Assembly (NCBI RefSeq): GCF_000337735.1 | Contig: NZ_AOHX01000039.1 | Location: 129,651-175,035 of the forward strand | Direction of reading: 5' to 3' | DNA length: 45,385 nt | Source: Natronorubrum sulfidifaciens JCM 14089 | GTDB lineage: Archaea > Halobacteriota > Halobacteria > Halobacteriales > Natrialbaceae | Shown here: positions 24,269-32,896 of the stretch, in pieces | How the letters are laid out: the number at the start of each line of letters is the position of its first letter | How positions within the stretch are numbered: position 1 is the stretch's first letter | Notes under the pieces: generated by a model | Told to the model about the DNA's origin: nothing | What the model saw: the letters and a program-made list of their open reading frames with translations, nothing else | Databases searched by the model: none | Made by a program: the position numbers and the translations under genes

Positions 24269-24796
24269 TCAGCGACCGGCTGATGCGTTCGGTTTCGCGA
24301 TGAGGGGTGCGTACGATTCGTGTTCGAACGTTCCAAGAACGGTTCCGTCGACCGTTTTGACGTGTGTGTACAACACGCCTTCCTCTTCAGCCGACTGAAC
24401 CATCCCTTCGGCTCGAGTCATGTCGTATCGGCTCGCGAGCAGAATTGATCGGTCCGTCTCCGAGTCGATGAACTCGGTGACGGCGTACATATACCCCTGG
24501 ATATCGCTGCCGTACGCCAAGTACTCGGTAAACTCGGTTGCATCGAAGGTACTCGCAAACTCCGCTGCATAGTTATCCGGAATGATGTGAACGAGCCCGA
24601 ACGTGTCGTCGTCACCCATATCACGGCTGACGGTGTCGGTATGTGCAGCCATCACCGTAACGACCGACCAGCCGTCGTCACGGCGCTGTTCGGCGATCGC
24701 TTCCATATCCTCGAGTGTCTGTTTCCAGGCGTCGGTCTGGACCTCGTCTGGATCGCGTCGCCTGTCAGTCCGTGGATCTGAGACATCGTCGGGCAT
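24269..24796 (-). CDS. Uncharacterised haloarchaeal protein downstream of the transporter
   Basis: A 175-residue acidic soluble protein starting MPDDVSDPRTDRRRDPDEVQ. The body (WSVVTVMAAHTDTVSRDMGD, FGLVHIIPDNYAAEFASTFD, YMYAVTEFIDSETDRSILLA) forms one alpha/beta domain, with a C-terminal GTVLGTFEHESYAPLIAKP. It resembles unannotated domain families widespread in haloarchaea; no catalytic motif is seen. ATG 24796 is preferred, because the longer open frame adds a basic, low-complexity leader. It is last of the minus-strand transporter run, 145 bp after the small membrane protein, so co-transcription is possible but not certain. Confidence 0.65.
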   Translation of the reverse strand: MPDDVSDPRTDRRRDPDEVQTDAWKQTLEDMEAIAEQRRDDGWSVVTVMAAHTDTVSRDMGDDDTFGLVHIIPDNYAAEFASTFDATEFTEYLAYGSDIQGYMYAVTEFIDSETDRSILLASRYDMTRAEGMVQSAEEEGVLYTHVKTVDGTVLGTFEHESYAPLIAKPNASAGR

Positions 24797-24941
24797 ATCT
24801 TCCCGTCGGCAGGGAAATCTGTTAACTCTTTCCGAGCGGGAACGGTCCAGAACACGGCGTCGGTGAGAGATCGCGTCGGGCCACAGACGGTTTTGTCCGG
24901 CAGTATGAGTGGTCATTTCGGCCGCGGTGTGTACCTGCCGG

Positions 24942-25385
24942 CTAGCTGATACCGAAGCGAGTCTCCATGAGAAACGACAATGCCAGTATCAGGAGACTGC
25001 TGAGCAGTAGCTTCCCCGAGATCGTCAGTCGTCGGTCCGGTGGGGGCGGCTGCATCCACCGAACGGGTGGCAGCGTTTGGACGAACTGCTGAAATCGCGT
25101 CGACTCGCCTGTTTCGGGCAGCGAGTCACGATACTGAGTCGTCGGCTGTGGATCGACGTTGTCCGGGGAGGACGGCCAGAGCCGTACCGTCGCGTAGGCG
25201 AGCAACAGCCAGCCGCCGACGAACAGCAGATACTTCGCACGGACGAGGCCCCCACCGGTCGCGATTGCGATCACGACCGCACCGATTCCGGCGGCCGCCG
25301 TTACGGCGAGTGCGTACGTCACCGCATCTATCCAGATCCGAGCGAACACCCGCAGTCGATTCTCGAACGAGTCGGTCCGTGCCAT
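24942..25385 (-). CDS. Small membrane protein at the end of the peptide-transporter operon
   Basis: A 147-residue protein with three hydrophobic segments: VTYALAVTAAAGIGAVVIAI and AKYLLFVGGWLLLAYATVRL near the N terminus and LLLSSLLILALSFLME at the C terminus. A polar loop (PSSPDNVDPQPTTQYRDSLP to PPPPDRR) lies between. No domain is recognised. The ATG is 2 bp after the stop of the second transporter ATPase gene, so it is almost certainly co-transcribed and may be an accessory subunit of this transporter. No other evidence bears on its role. Confidence 0.7.
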   Translation of the reverse strand: MARTDSFENRLRVFARIWIDAVTYALAVTAAAGIGAVVIAIATGGGLVRAKYLLFVGGWLLLAYATVRLWPSSPDNVDPQPTTQYRDSLPETGESTRFQQFVQTLPPVRWMQPPPPDRRLTISGKLLLSSLLILALSFLMETRFGIS

Positions 25386-25387
25386 TG

Positions 25388-26740
25388 TTACCTGTGGCGT
25401 CGGTCGAGGACGATGTCCGGATCGTCGTAGTCGGCAGTGTGTCGATGGCAGTAGCTTCGGTGACCGGTCCCGGAGACGTCGTGATAGACCGGGGACTCGC
25501 TCTGACAGACACTGCCAAACTCCTCGTCGAAGAGTGCGAGCGCGTCGTCCTCGTTGTGGTCGCGCATACAGGATGCGATCTCGTCCAGTATCGTCTGGAC
25601 GCGCGCTGGAACGTCTCTGTCACCAAACAGTTCATCGTACGCCTCCTCGGCCGTTCCGAAACGTGTCTCACCGCCGAACGTGGCCCGGATTCGCTCGCGG
25701 ACCGTTCGTTCGGCACGTTTGCGTTCCTCGAGCAGATCCCGAAGCGTGTTGAGCCGTGTCCAGAGTTCGTCGTCGAGGTCCTGATACGCTTCCGGCCGGA
25801 TTCGTGCCGGACAGCGCGTGCTGAACGGACAGCCCGCGGGCGGATATCTCGGGTTCGGTGGCGTCCCGTGGAGCGTAATTCGATCGCGCTCGCTCGTCGG
25901 ATCGGGTTCGGGAATCGCCGACAGCAGGGCGTGTGTGTATGGGTTCGATGGTGCCGTGAACAACTCCTCGGTCGGCCCAATCTCCATGATGTTGCCGAGA
26001 TACATCACCGCAACCCGATCACAGAGATGTCTGACGACCGAGAGGTCGTGTGCGATAAACAAGTACGTGAGCCCGAACTCCGCTTGCAGATCCTCGAGGA
26101 GATTGATGATCTCCGCTTGCACCGAGACATCGAGCGCCGAGACTGGCTCGTCGAGGACGACGAAATCCGGCTCGAGCGCGAGCGTGCGGGCAATGCTGAT
26201 CCGCTGGCGCTGGCCGCCCGAGAACTGGTGGGGGTACCGATAGTAGTGTTCACGCTGGAGGCCGACGGTGTCGAGCAGTGCTTTGACTCGCTGGCGTCGG
26301 GCGGACGGAGTCTGCCAGTCGTGGACATCCAGCGGCTCGCGGATGATCTCACCGATCGTCATCCGGTCGTTGAGACTCGACTCGGGGTCCTGAAACACCA
26401 TCTGTGCATCGCGCCGCCATTCGTGGAGGCTGTCCCCCTCGAGATCCGTGATATCGACGCCGTCGAACAGTACCTCGCCGTCGGTCGCTTCCTCGAGTTG
26501 GAGGAGTGTCCGGCCAAGCGTCGTCTTGCCACAGCCGGATTCGCCGACGAGCCCGAGGGTTTCGCCACGGCGGATGTCGAAAGAGACACCGTCGACGGCT
26601 TTGACCGGGGTGCTTCCGAACAGCCCACCGTCGTCGTAGTACGTTTTCAGGTTCTGGACAGTGATCATCACATCCGAGTCCGGCCCGGTTGGGGCGTCGG
26701 TCTCGGAGACGGTCGCATCTCGGTGTACTTCTTTGCTCAT
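25388..26740 (-). CDS. Peptide-type ABC transporter ATP-binding protein (DppF-like) with split C-terminal cysteine motif
   Basis: A 450-residue ATPase. Walker A is GESGCGKT (about residues 67-74), the Q-loop MVFQDP (114-119), the signature QFSGGQRQR (172-180), Walker B FVVLDEP and the switch His in LFIAHD. The oligopeptide-transporter C-terminal motif begins normally ([12 protein letters not shown], Cys 304 and 310), but the remaining cysteines appear only at 412 (SVCQSESP) and 431 (SYCHRH). Between them lies a charged, helical stretch of about 100 residues ([20 protein letters not shown] and beyond). Usual members complete the motif within about 35 residues and are about 320-350 long. The ATG overlaps the preceding ATPase gene by four bases. 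Confidence 0.93.
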   Translation of the reverse strand: MSKEVHRDATVSETDAPTGPDSDVMITVQNLKTYYDDGGLFGSTPVKAVDGVSFDIRRGETLGLVGESGCGKTTLGRTLLQLEEATDGEVLFDGVDITDLEGDSLHEWRRDAQMVFQDPESSLNDRMTIGEIIREPLDVHDWQTPSARRQRVKALLDTVGLQREHYYRYPHQFSGGQRQRISIARTLALEPDFVVLDEPVSALDVSVQAEIINLLEDLQAEFGLTYLFIAHDLSVVRHLCDRVAVMYLGNIMEIGPTEELFTAPSNPYTHALLSAIPEPDPTSERDRITLHGTPPNPRYPPAGCPFSTRCPARIRPEAYQDLDDELWTRLNTLRDLLEERKRAERTVRERIRATFGGETRFGTAEEAYDELFGDRDVPARVQTILDEIASCMRDHNEDDALALFDEEFGSVCQSESPVYHDVSGTGHRSYCHRHTADYDDPDIVLDRRHR

Positions 26741-28095
26741 TCGAGGTCACCTCCGTTCCGGGTCGCATTTCTCCGGCGATGCATCTCGACTGCCTGATCG
26801 GTCGAGAGCTGTGTCGGACAGTGCAGACAGGCCGCCGTGTGGTCGGGTTCGTCCTCGTCGACCGGGACCGAAACGGGGTGGACTGTCTCGCACTCGTCGA
26901 TCGCTTCCGGACACCGCGGCGCAAACCGACAGGACGTCGCCGGTTCGTTCGGTGTCGGCACGTTCCCTTCGATGGTCTCGAGTCGGTCTCCGGTCTGTTG
27001 TCCGGGGATCGACCGGAGGAGGCCGCGCGTGTACGGATGGCTTGGGTCCGCAAACAGCGTGTTCACGTCGGCCGTCTCGACGACTTCGCCGGCGTACATG
27101 ACGTTGACTCGATCGGCGATCTCCGCGATCACGCCCATGTCGTGGGTGATGAACATCATCGCGAGATCCCGTGTCTCCTGAAGTTCTGCGAGCAAGTCGA
27201 GGATCTGAGCCTGAATCGTCACGTCGAGCGCCGTCGTCGGCTCGTCACAGATCAACAGCTCCGGATCACAGGCCAGTGCCATCGCGATCACGGCCCGCTG
27301 GCGCATCCCACCGGAGAACTGGTGGGGGTACTCGTTGACACGGCGGCGCGCGTCGGGAATGCCGACGGCTTCGAGCAACGCTGTCGCTTCCCGCGTTGCT
27401 GCGTCGCCTTTGATTCCCTGATGGAGCCGTAGTGCTTCTTTGATCTGGTTTCCGACGGTGTAGACCGGATTGAGACTCGTCAGCGGGTCCTGAAACACCA
27501 TCGCGATCCGGCCACCGCGGATGCGTCGCTGTGCCTCGCCGCTGAGGCGGGTGATCTCGATGAAACCGTCGGCGATCGCGTCCGGCGAGTCGGGGGTGCC
27601 ATCCGTGATGAATATGCAGTCTCCCTCGTCGACGATGCCGAGTTCGTCGCCGTAGCCGGCCGCGACGATATCCGCAAGCGACACCTCATGGGCGTGCTCG
27701 TAGCCAAACGCGGCCGGTGTGGCGTCGATCTCGTTCCGTTCGAAGAGGTCGACCGGATCGTACGTCTCCTCGAGTGCACTGAGGTCGACCGTTCGGCCGG
27801 CGAACGTCGAGGCGTACTCACGGACCGTCTCGAGGTGGGTAAACCGAACGCTACTGCCCTCGAGGATACGGCCGGGTGCGTCGACGAGACGCATGAGCGA
27901 TCGGGCGGTAACGCTTTTGCCCGAGCCGCTTTCACCGACGATTCCGACGGTTTCGCCCGGACGGATGTCGAATGAGATCCCATCGACGGCCCGAATGGTC
28001 TCCTTCTCGGTGAAGAAGGCCGTCTGGAGGTTTCGGACCTCGATGATCGGTGCGTCTCGTGTCGTCGTCCGTTCAGCGTGTTCGTGTAGAGACAT
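26737..28095 (-). CDS. Peptide-type ABC transporter ATP-binding protein (DppD-like) with a large insertion
   Basis: A 452-residue ATPase. Walker A GESGSGKS is at about 54-61, but the Q-loop MVFQDP is at about 199-204. In usual DppD/OppD proteins these are about 50 residues apart; here they are about 140 apart, so roughly 90-100 residues are inserted after GRILEG and before [16 protein letters not shown]. The insert is acidic and mixed ([39 protein letters not shown]). Signature [10 protein letters not shown], Walker B LLICDEP and switch MFITHD are intact, and the C-terminal cysteine motif is normal ([14 protein letters not shown] then AACLHC). It overlaps the permease stop by one base (TAATG) and the DppF-like gene by four. 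Confidence 0.93.
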   Translation of the reverse strand: MSLHEHAERTTTRDAPIIEVRNLQTAFFTEKETIRAVDGISFDIRPGETVGIVGESGSGKSVTARSLMRLVDAPGRILEGSSVRFTHLETVREYASTFAGRTVDLSALEETYDPVDLFERNEIDATPAAFGYEHAHEVSLADIVAAGYGDELGIVDEGDCIFITDGTPDSPDAIADGFIEITRLSGEAQRRIRGGRIAMVFQDPLTSLNPVYTVGNQIKEALRLHQGIKGDAATREATALLEAVGIPDARRRVNEYPHQFSGGMRQRAVIAMALACDPELLICDEPTTALDVTIQAQILDLLAELQETRDLAMMFITHDMGVIAEIADRVNVMYAGEVVETADVNTLFADPSHPYTRGLLRSIPGQQTGDRLETIEGNVPTPNEPATSCRFAPRCPEAIDECETVHPVSVPVDEDEPDHTAACLHCPTQLSTDQAVEMHRRRNATRNGGDLE

Positions 28096-29828
28096 TATCC
28101 ACCACCTCCGGCTGCTGCAGCACCAGTGTCGTCGCTCCCACCGGTATCCGCCTCCGGATCGAGCGCGTCCCGAAGCCCGTCACCGAGGGCGTTAAACGCC
28201 GTCACGACGAGAACGATCATCAGTCCGGGGATCGTGGCGACGTGCCACGAGGACGTGGAGACGTACGGCTGGCCGTCGTTGATCAGCCGTCCCCATTCGG
28301 GCGTCGGCGCGTTGATGCCGAGACCGAGAAACGACAGCGCGGCCGTGAAGATGATCACGCCACCGAGCAGCAGTGAGCCGTAGATCATTATGTAGCCCGC
28401 AATGTATGGTGCCATGTGTTTGCGCATCGTGTTCGCCGGCGTCTGTCCGTAGCTCTTTGCGGCGTCGACCCACTCCTGTTCTGCGACCTGTAACGACGGG
28501 CCACGGATCGCCCGCCACATGCCGGGCCAGTAGACGAACGCGAAGATGAGTCCGAGTAACACCGCGCCGTCGAGTGGTTCCGCGAGGATATGATCACCCT
28601 CGTTGAAGATGACCGAGAGCATCATGACAAGCAAGAACGCGGGGATCGAGATGATCGTATCACTGGCGATGATCGTCAGCGTATCGGCCAGTCCCTTGTA
28701 GTAGGCAGTCACCAACGAGAGCGTGACTGCGATCATCCCACCGAGACCGATCGCCAACAGACCGATCATCAGCGAGGTCTGGGCACCGTATGCCAGATGC
28801 GTCAGCAAGTTCTGTCCACTCGGTGTCGTCCCGAGCGGTGCCCAGCGGTCGTACTCGTCGTAACTCAGTGGCCCGATCGTTTGCTGTCCGTTCGACTGGC
28901 TGTCGAGGTTGGCTCGTCCGACCGTAATCGCCTCTAGCTCACCGTCGTCGCCGACATAGTCGATTTCGTACTCGTACGGTGAGTAGATGTTCTGCTCGGC
29001 GGGACTCGGGCTGACAGCCGGTGCCCAGAGGGCCGTCACGATGAACAGTATCACGACCACCAGTCCGAGCAGTCCCCAGTAATGGGTTCGGAGCCGACGG
29101 ACGGTGTCGTCACGCGGTGTCCAGTCGGCCTGTCGGTAGTGCTCACGGAAGATCGTGTATCCCTTCCAGGCCCAGACGATTACGGCGAGGGCGTAGGCGT
29201 ACACTAGGAACGTTCGAATCCCCCACGCAACCGCCGGTGAGAGACCGAGGAACGTCCCCTCCCAGCTTCCGTCGGGGGTTCTGTAGCCCTGATTCGGAAT
29301 GAGCTCTCGACTGGTGATCGTCGGAATCGACGACAACATCTCGAACGGGGTTACGACGGCAGTCTTGAGGATCGGTCCGACCGGCGTGAACGCCAAGAGG
29401 ACTGCAACGGCGGCGAGGACACCCGTCACGGCGAGCCGCTCGAGAGAGCGCAGTGTTCGATCACTCACGCCGACATCGACGGCCTCCGCGAGAGACCACG
29501 GGAGGACGTGTCTCGTCAGGAGAACCGCCACGACGAACAGCATGAACAACGACAGAACGTCGCTGATGACGTACCCGAGGATGGGTGCCGTCGCGTCGCC
29601 GACGTTTCCACCGATCCAGCCGGGAATCGAAGCCAGTGCGCCGAGTACGAACGATACCATCGAGCCGAACTGTAGCACGCCGCTCATGAGCCGTCCGAAC
29701 TCGAGGGCCACCAACACGGCGACGCCAGCGAACCAGATCATCGCTGGACGGGGGTGGTCTCTGAGTCGCTCGCGAAGCAGCGTTTCGTCAGTCTCCGACG
29801 TCGTTGTCTCAGTTTCCGTGTCGATCAT
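28095..29828 (-). CDS. Peptide-type ABC transporter permease (DppC-like) with extra N-terminal membrane domain
   Basis: A 577-residue permease; usual DppC proteins have about 300. The C-terminal half is canonical: GTTPSGQNLLTHLAYGAQTS, then transmembrane helices and the EAA loop (EQEWVDAAKSYGQTPANTMR), ending with ALSFLGLGINAPTPEWGRLI. Before it are about 240 extra residues with four to five hydrophobic segments (near 30-48, 55-73, 83-108, 131-155 and 204-225). The helix HYWGLLGLVVVILFIVTALW at about 249-268 corresponds to the normal first helix. The hydrophilic stretch after it (about 275-320) is the usual periplasmic-side loop, enlarged. It overlaps the DppB-like gene by four bases. Confidence 0.93.
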   Translation of the reverse strand: MIDTETETTTSETDETLLRERLRDHPRPAMIWFAGVAVLVALEFGRLMSGVLQFGSMVSFVLGALASIPGWIGGNVGDATAPILGYVISDVLSLFMLFVVAVLLTRHVLPWSLAEAVDVGVSDRTLRSLERLAVTGVLAAVAVLLAFTPVGPILKTAVVTPFEMLSSIPTITSRELIPNQGYRTPDGSWEGTFLGLSPAVAWGIRTFLVYAYALAVIVWAWKGYTIFREHYRQADWTPRDDTVRRLRTHYWGLLGLVVVILFIVTALWAPAVSPSPAEQNIYSPYEYEIDYVGDDGELEAITVGRANLDSQSNGQQTIGPLSYDEYDRWAPLGTTPSGQNLLTHLAYGAQTSLMIGLLAIGLGGMIAVTLSLVTAYYKGLADTLTIIASDTIISIPAFLLVMMLSVIFNEGDHILAEPLDGAVLLGLIFAFVYWPGMWRAIRGPSLQVAEQEWVDAAKSYGQTPANTMRKHMAPYIAGYIMIYGSLLLGGVIIFTAALSFLGLGINAPTPEWGRLINDGQPYVSTSSWHVATIPGLMIVLVVTAFNALGDGLRDALDPEADTGGSDDTGAAAAGGGG

Positions 29829-30892
29829 CGGTCGTACCCCACTCGTGGATCGATAAGCGTGTACAGCAGGTCCTGCAGAATGTTCAGGAAGATAATAATC
29901 AGCGTAAAGATGAACAACAGTGCACCGGCAAGCGGCAGATCACCCTGCGTCATCGCCTGGAAGAAGGCGTTTCCGAGCCCGTTGATGTTGAAGATCGATT
30001 CGACGATCACGGAGCCGCCGATCAACAGGAAGGCTTCGTTGGTGATCACTGGAACCAGCGGGATCATCGCGTTTCTGAACACGTGTTTCCAGATGATGAC
30101 TCGGTCTTTCAGCCCCTTCGCTTTGGCAGTCACGACGTAGTTCGAATTAATCGTCTCGAGAATGGCTGTCCGACCGATTCGCAGTTCCGCGGCCATCGAG
30201 GCCGATCCGAGAACCAGCGCTGGCGGGAGGATCAGTTTGATGTCGACCGCGAGTGCCCCCCAGTCGACGCCGGTCAGCAGTGGGACCGTAATCAGCCCCG
30301 TCTCGATCGAATTGATCGAGAGGAACGCTAGGTCGGGCGTTCCCGTGATACTCCTAATTTCGGGACCGAACGTATACCAGTCGAATCCGAGCCAACCGCC
30401 CCCGTGGGTCTGTCGCAACACCGCGAGGATCATAATACACAGCCAGAAGTTCGGCATCGCTTGCCAAAGGATGCCGCTCACGGAGGCTAGGTAGTCCCCA
30501 CCGCTGTTCGGCCGCAATCCGGCGTAGAAGCCGAGCGGAATGCCGATAAACAGCGGGAGCAGGATCGCCCAGAACCCGAGCCAGAGGGTCGGTGGCCCAG
30601 TGATCGCGACGATCGTCGTGACGTCCGTCCCGGAGAAGACGACCCACGACTGGCCGAGATCAAATGTCAGGAAACTCGTTACGAAATCGAGATACTGCTC
30701 CCAGAGCGGATCGTTGAGGCCGAGGCGCTCTCGCATCCGTTCGGCTTCGGCACCTGTCGCCTGCGGACCGAGCCTTGCAGCTACCGGGTCAACCGGCCCC
30801 ATCCGAAGCAGGACGAAGATGAACGTCATCGTGAGAAAGAGGACCGGAACCGACAACAGGAGCCGCTTAAAGAAGTATCTCCACCGGCTCAT
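29825..30892 (-). CDS. Peptide-type ABC transporter permease (DppB-like)
   Basis: A 355-residue permease of normal DppB length. The N-terminal helix (FKRLLLSVPVLFLTMTFIFV) is followed by the extracellular region with LGLNDPLWEQYLDFVTSFL and DLGQSW, typical of DppB/OppB, and then the transmembrane core. The EAA loop is around ILETINSNYVVTAKAKGLKD, and the C-terminal TLIDPRVGYDR is also typical. A TATA-like element at 30938-30948 upstream could drive the four transporter genes separately from the binding-protein gene, which ends 140 bp before. Confidence 0.95.
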   Translation of the reverse strand: MSRWRYFFKRLLLSVPVLFLTMTFIFVLLRMGPVDPVAARLGPQATGAEAERMRERLGLNDPLWEQYLDFVTSFLTFDLGQSWVVFSGTDVTTIVAITGPPTLWLGFWAILLPLFIGIPLGFYAGLRPNSGGDYLASVSGILWQAMPNFWLCIMILAVLRQTHGGGWLGFDWYTFGPEIRSITGTPDLAFLSINSIETGLITVPLLTGVDWGALAVDIKLILPPALVLGSASMAAELRIGRTAILETINSNYVVTAKAKGLKDRVIIWKHVFRNAMIPLVPVITNEAFLLIGGSVIVESIFNINGLGNAFFQAMTQGDLPLAGALLFIFTLIIIFLNILQDLLYTLIDPRVGYDR

Positions 30893-30937
30893 GGGAGATC
30901 ACGATTAATTATGAATTCGTTTCGGTATCGAACGTGC

Positions 30938-30948
30938 ATATTTATACT
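30938..30948 (-). promoter_or_regulatory. Internal promoter before the permease genes
   Basis: The minus strand reads AGTATAAATATGC here, about 50 bp before the DppB-like ATG and inside the 140-bp AT-rich gap after the binding-protein gene. A good TATA match; it may allow the binding protein and the membrane complex to be made at different levels. Confidence 0.5.
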
Positions 30949-31032
30949 ATTGGGTGGAATTTCTACGCGTATCTAAATATTCTGTTTCGTACGACGCGAC
31001 GGACAAACGTCCTCAGGACGCGTTCTCGGCCG

Positions 31033-32859
31033 TTAGGCCTCGTCCTCGAGGTTCACGTGCCAGTCGAGGTAGAACCCCGTGGCCTCGTTTGGCATACGCG
31101 AGGTGTCGGTGTTTTTGGGCTCCAAGGCGAAGTGACCGTACGTAACGTTTGGCCAACTCCAGATCCAGCCCAGCGAGTACATCTCGACGTCACCGTCCTC
31201 AGCACGGTTTTGCATCGTCGCGAACTCCGTTTCCTGGTTGCTGACCTCGACACCGAGCCCGGAGAGCTTCTGTCGGGTCAGTTCGGCGAACTCGCCGAAC
31301 GCCGGTTCGGACGCGTAGGTGGATGCGGTCAGCTCGTATGGATCGTCGTCGGTGAAACCGGCTTCCTCGAGGACGTCTCTGGCACCGTCCCGGTCGGTTT
31401 CGTCGACACCGTACGGCCACTCGTCGACCCACGATTCGTAGCCGTCTTGTCCGCTGGGCCACATGCCGGATGGGGTGAAGCTGTAGGCCTTGAAGCCACG
31501 TCCCTGGAACAGGTCCTCGATGACTTCCTCGTGGTCCGTCACGTAGGCGACTGCCTGTCGAACGGCCCGTGGGACGTTGGAGACGTTGAACGCGAGGTAG
31601 AACGTACTCAGTTCGGGAATCGCGAGATAGTTGACGGTATCGCCGTTCTCGAGTGGGCCGTACGTTCCCGATTCACGCCCGCTGTCGTCGGTCTCGGCGT
31701 CGATCAGGTCGGGATCGTACTGGGCGGTTGGAATCCCGAAGATGTCCGCGTTTCGTTCCATCGCGTAGGTGAACCCCGACTCGGGGTCCTCGTTGATCTC
31801 CCAGTGGACGGACTCGAGGGTTGCAACGGTGCCGTAGTAGTTGTCGTTGCGGACGACACGGACCTCCTCGTTTAACTCGAACTCATCGAGTTCGAAGGGA
31901 CCGGTGCCGTTTGCAACATCGGTCTCGAACTCCTGATGGTCGACCTCACCGTCGTAACCCTCGATATCGCCGACGTACCCTTCAGGAATTGCGGCGAACG
32001 CGGAGTACGCGAGGATGTCCAGAACGGCCGGATTGGGTTCACGGAGCGTAATCTCGAACGTGTGGTCGTCGATGACCTCGAAGGCGATCGAGTCGGGAAC
32101 GACACCGCCGTCGTCGTCTTCCTCGTACTCGATCCCGAGTCCGAGCGGCGTCTCGAGCAGGAAGTTGGCCCGTTCGCTGTACTCTGATTCGGCGACACGT
32201 CGGAACGAGTACTTGAAGTCGTCTGCCGTCAGGTCTTCGCCGTTGTGGAACTGCACGTCGTCTCTGATCGTGAACGTCCACGTCAGACCGTCGTCGGATG
32301 TCTCGACCCCCTCGAGCAGCTGGTTCTCGAGTTCTGCGACGCCGTTCGGGAACTGCGTCAGCGTTTCGTAAATCTGGTTGACGACGACACCGGAGGCCGT
32401 GTCGGTGGACATGATCGGGTCCAACTCGCTGAAGGTGCTGTTGATGAGATTGAGTTCGGTATCACCGTCGACATCCGTGTGGTTGTGCTGCTGGTGGTGG
32501 GCACCCAGCGACCCGGTCTTTGGCACGTCGACGTGGTCGTACCAGAATCGCTCCTCTTGGTTGTGAAAGAGCGGGAGGAGGACCATATCGTCTCGGACGG
32601 CCTCTTCGATCTCGATGTACGCGTCAGTTCGAATGGCTTCGTCTTCTGGTGCCGTGTTCGCCAACACCCGCTCCCAGGCGGCCTGTGCTTTGTCCGCGTT
32701 GTCGCTCACCTCGTATTCGCTGGTTTCGTCTTCGTCTTCGTCTTCCTCGCTGAGAAGGGCCGAACAACCGGCAAGACCAACCGATGCGCTCCCGCCGAGA
32801 AGAGCGAGCATCCGTCGTCGCGATCGGTCTACATCCTGTCCATCTTGAATATCGGACAT
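31033..32859 (-). CDS. Peptide-type ABC transporter substrate-binding lipoprotein, apparently circularly permuted
   Basis: A 608-residue exported protein. A twin-arginine signal (DRSRRRMLALLGGSASVGLA) leads to a lipobox Cys at residue 32, then an acidic tether. Residues about 52-131 (AYIEIEEAVRDDMVLLPLFH, KTGSLGAHHQQHNHTDV) look like the normal C-terminal end of the SBP_bac_5 family, in which E. coli DppA ends with YKQAQVVMHDQAPALIIAHS and DPLGKHHFENVSIE (from memory). The family's usual N-terminal part starts only at about 134 (ELNLINSTFSELDPIMSTDT). The protein then stops after SLGWIWSWPNVTYGHFALEP and about 27 more residues, where ordinary members continue for about 80. This order implies a natural circular permutation. 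First gene of the transporter operon. Confidence 0.93.
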   Translation of the reverse strand: MSDIQDGQDVDRSRRRMLALLGGSASVGLAGCSALLSEEDEDEDETSEYEVSDNADKAQAAWERVLANTAPEDEAIRTDAYIEIEEAVRDDMVLLPLFHNQEERFWYDHVDVPKTGSLGAHHQQHNHTDVDGDTELNLINSTFSELDPIMSTDTASGVVVNQIYETLTQFPNGVAELENQLLEGVETSDDGLTWTFTIRDDVQFHNGEDLTADDFKYSFRRVAESEYSERANFLLETPLGLGIEYEEDDDGGVVPDSIAFEVIDDHTFEITLREPNPAVLDILAYSAFAAIPEGYVGDIEGYDGEVDHQEFETDVANGTGPFELDEFELNEEVRVVRNDNYYGTVATLESVHWEINEDPESGFTYAMERNADIFGIPTAQYDPDLIDAETDDSGRESGTYGPLENGDTVNYLAIPELSTFYLAFNVSNVPRAVRQAVAYVTDHEEVIEDLFQGRGFKAYSFTPSGMWPSGQDGYESWVDEWPYGVDETDRDGARDVLEEAGFTDDDPYELTASTYASEPAFGEFAELTRQKLSGLGVEVSNQETEFATMQNRAEDGDVEMYSLGWIWSWPNVTYGHFALEPKNTDTSRMPNEATGFYLDWHVNLEDEA

Positions 32860-32863
32860 AGAT

Positions 32864-32896
32864 ATGTGTTACCTACACATGATTGATAAACTTATC
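32864..32896 (-). promoter_or_regulatory. Promoter and operator-like repeat of the transporter operon
   Basis: ATGTGT-TACCT-ACACAT (32864-32880) is a perfect 6-bp inverted repeat. Next to it on the upstream side, GATAAACTTATC (32885-32896) contains the likely TATA box, itself a 5-bp inverted repeat. The first repeat lies between the TATA and the ATG at 32859, where a bound protein would block initiation. Confidence 0.5.

Noticed and set aside
25040-26797. 585-codon open frame on the plus strand
   Set aside because: Antisense of the two-ATPase region and the small membrane protein gene; Arg-rich start and no domain.
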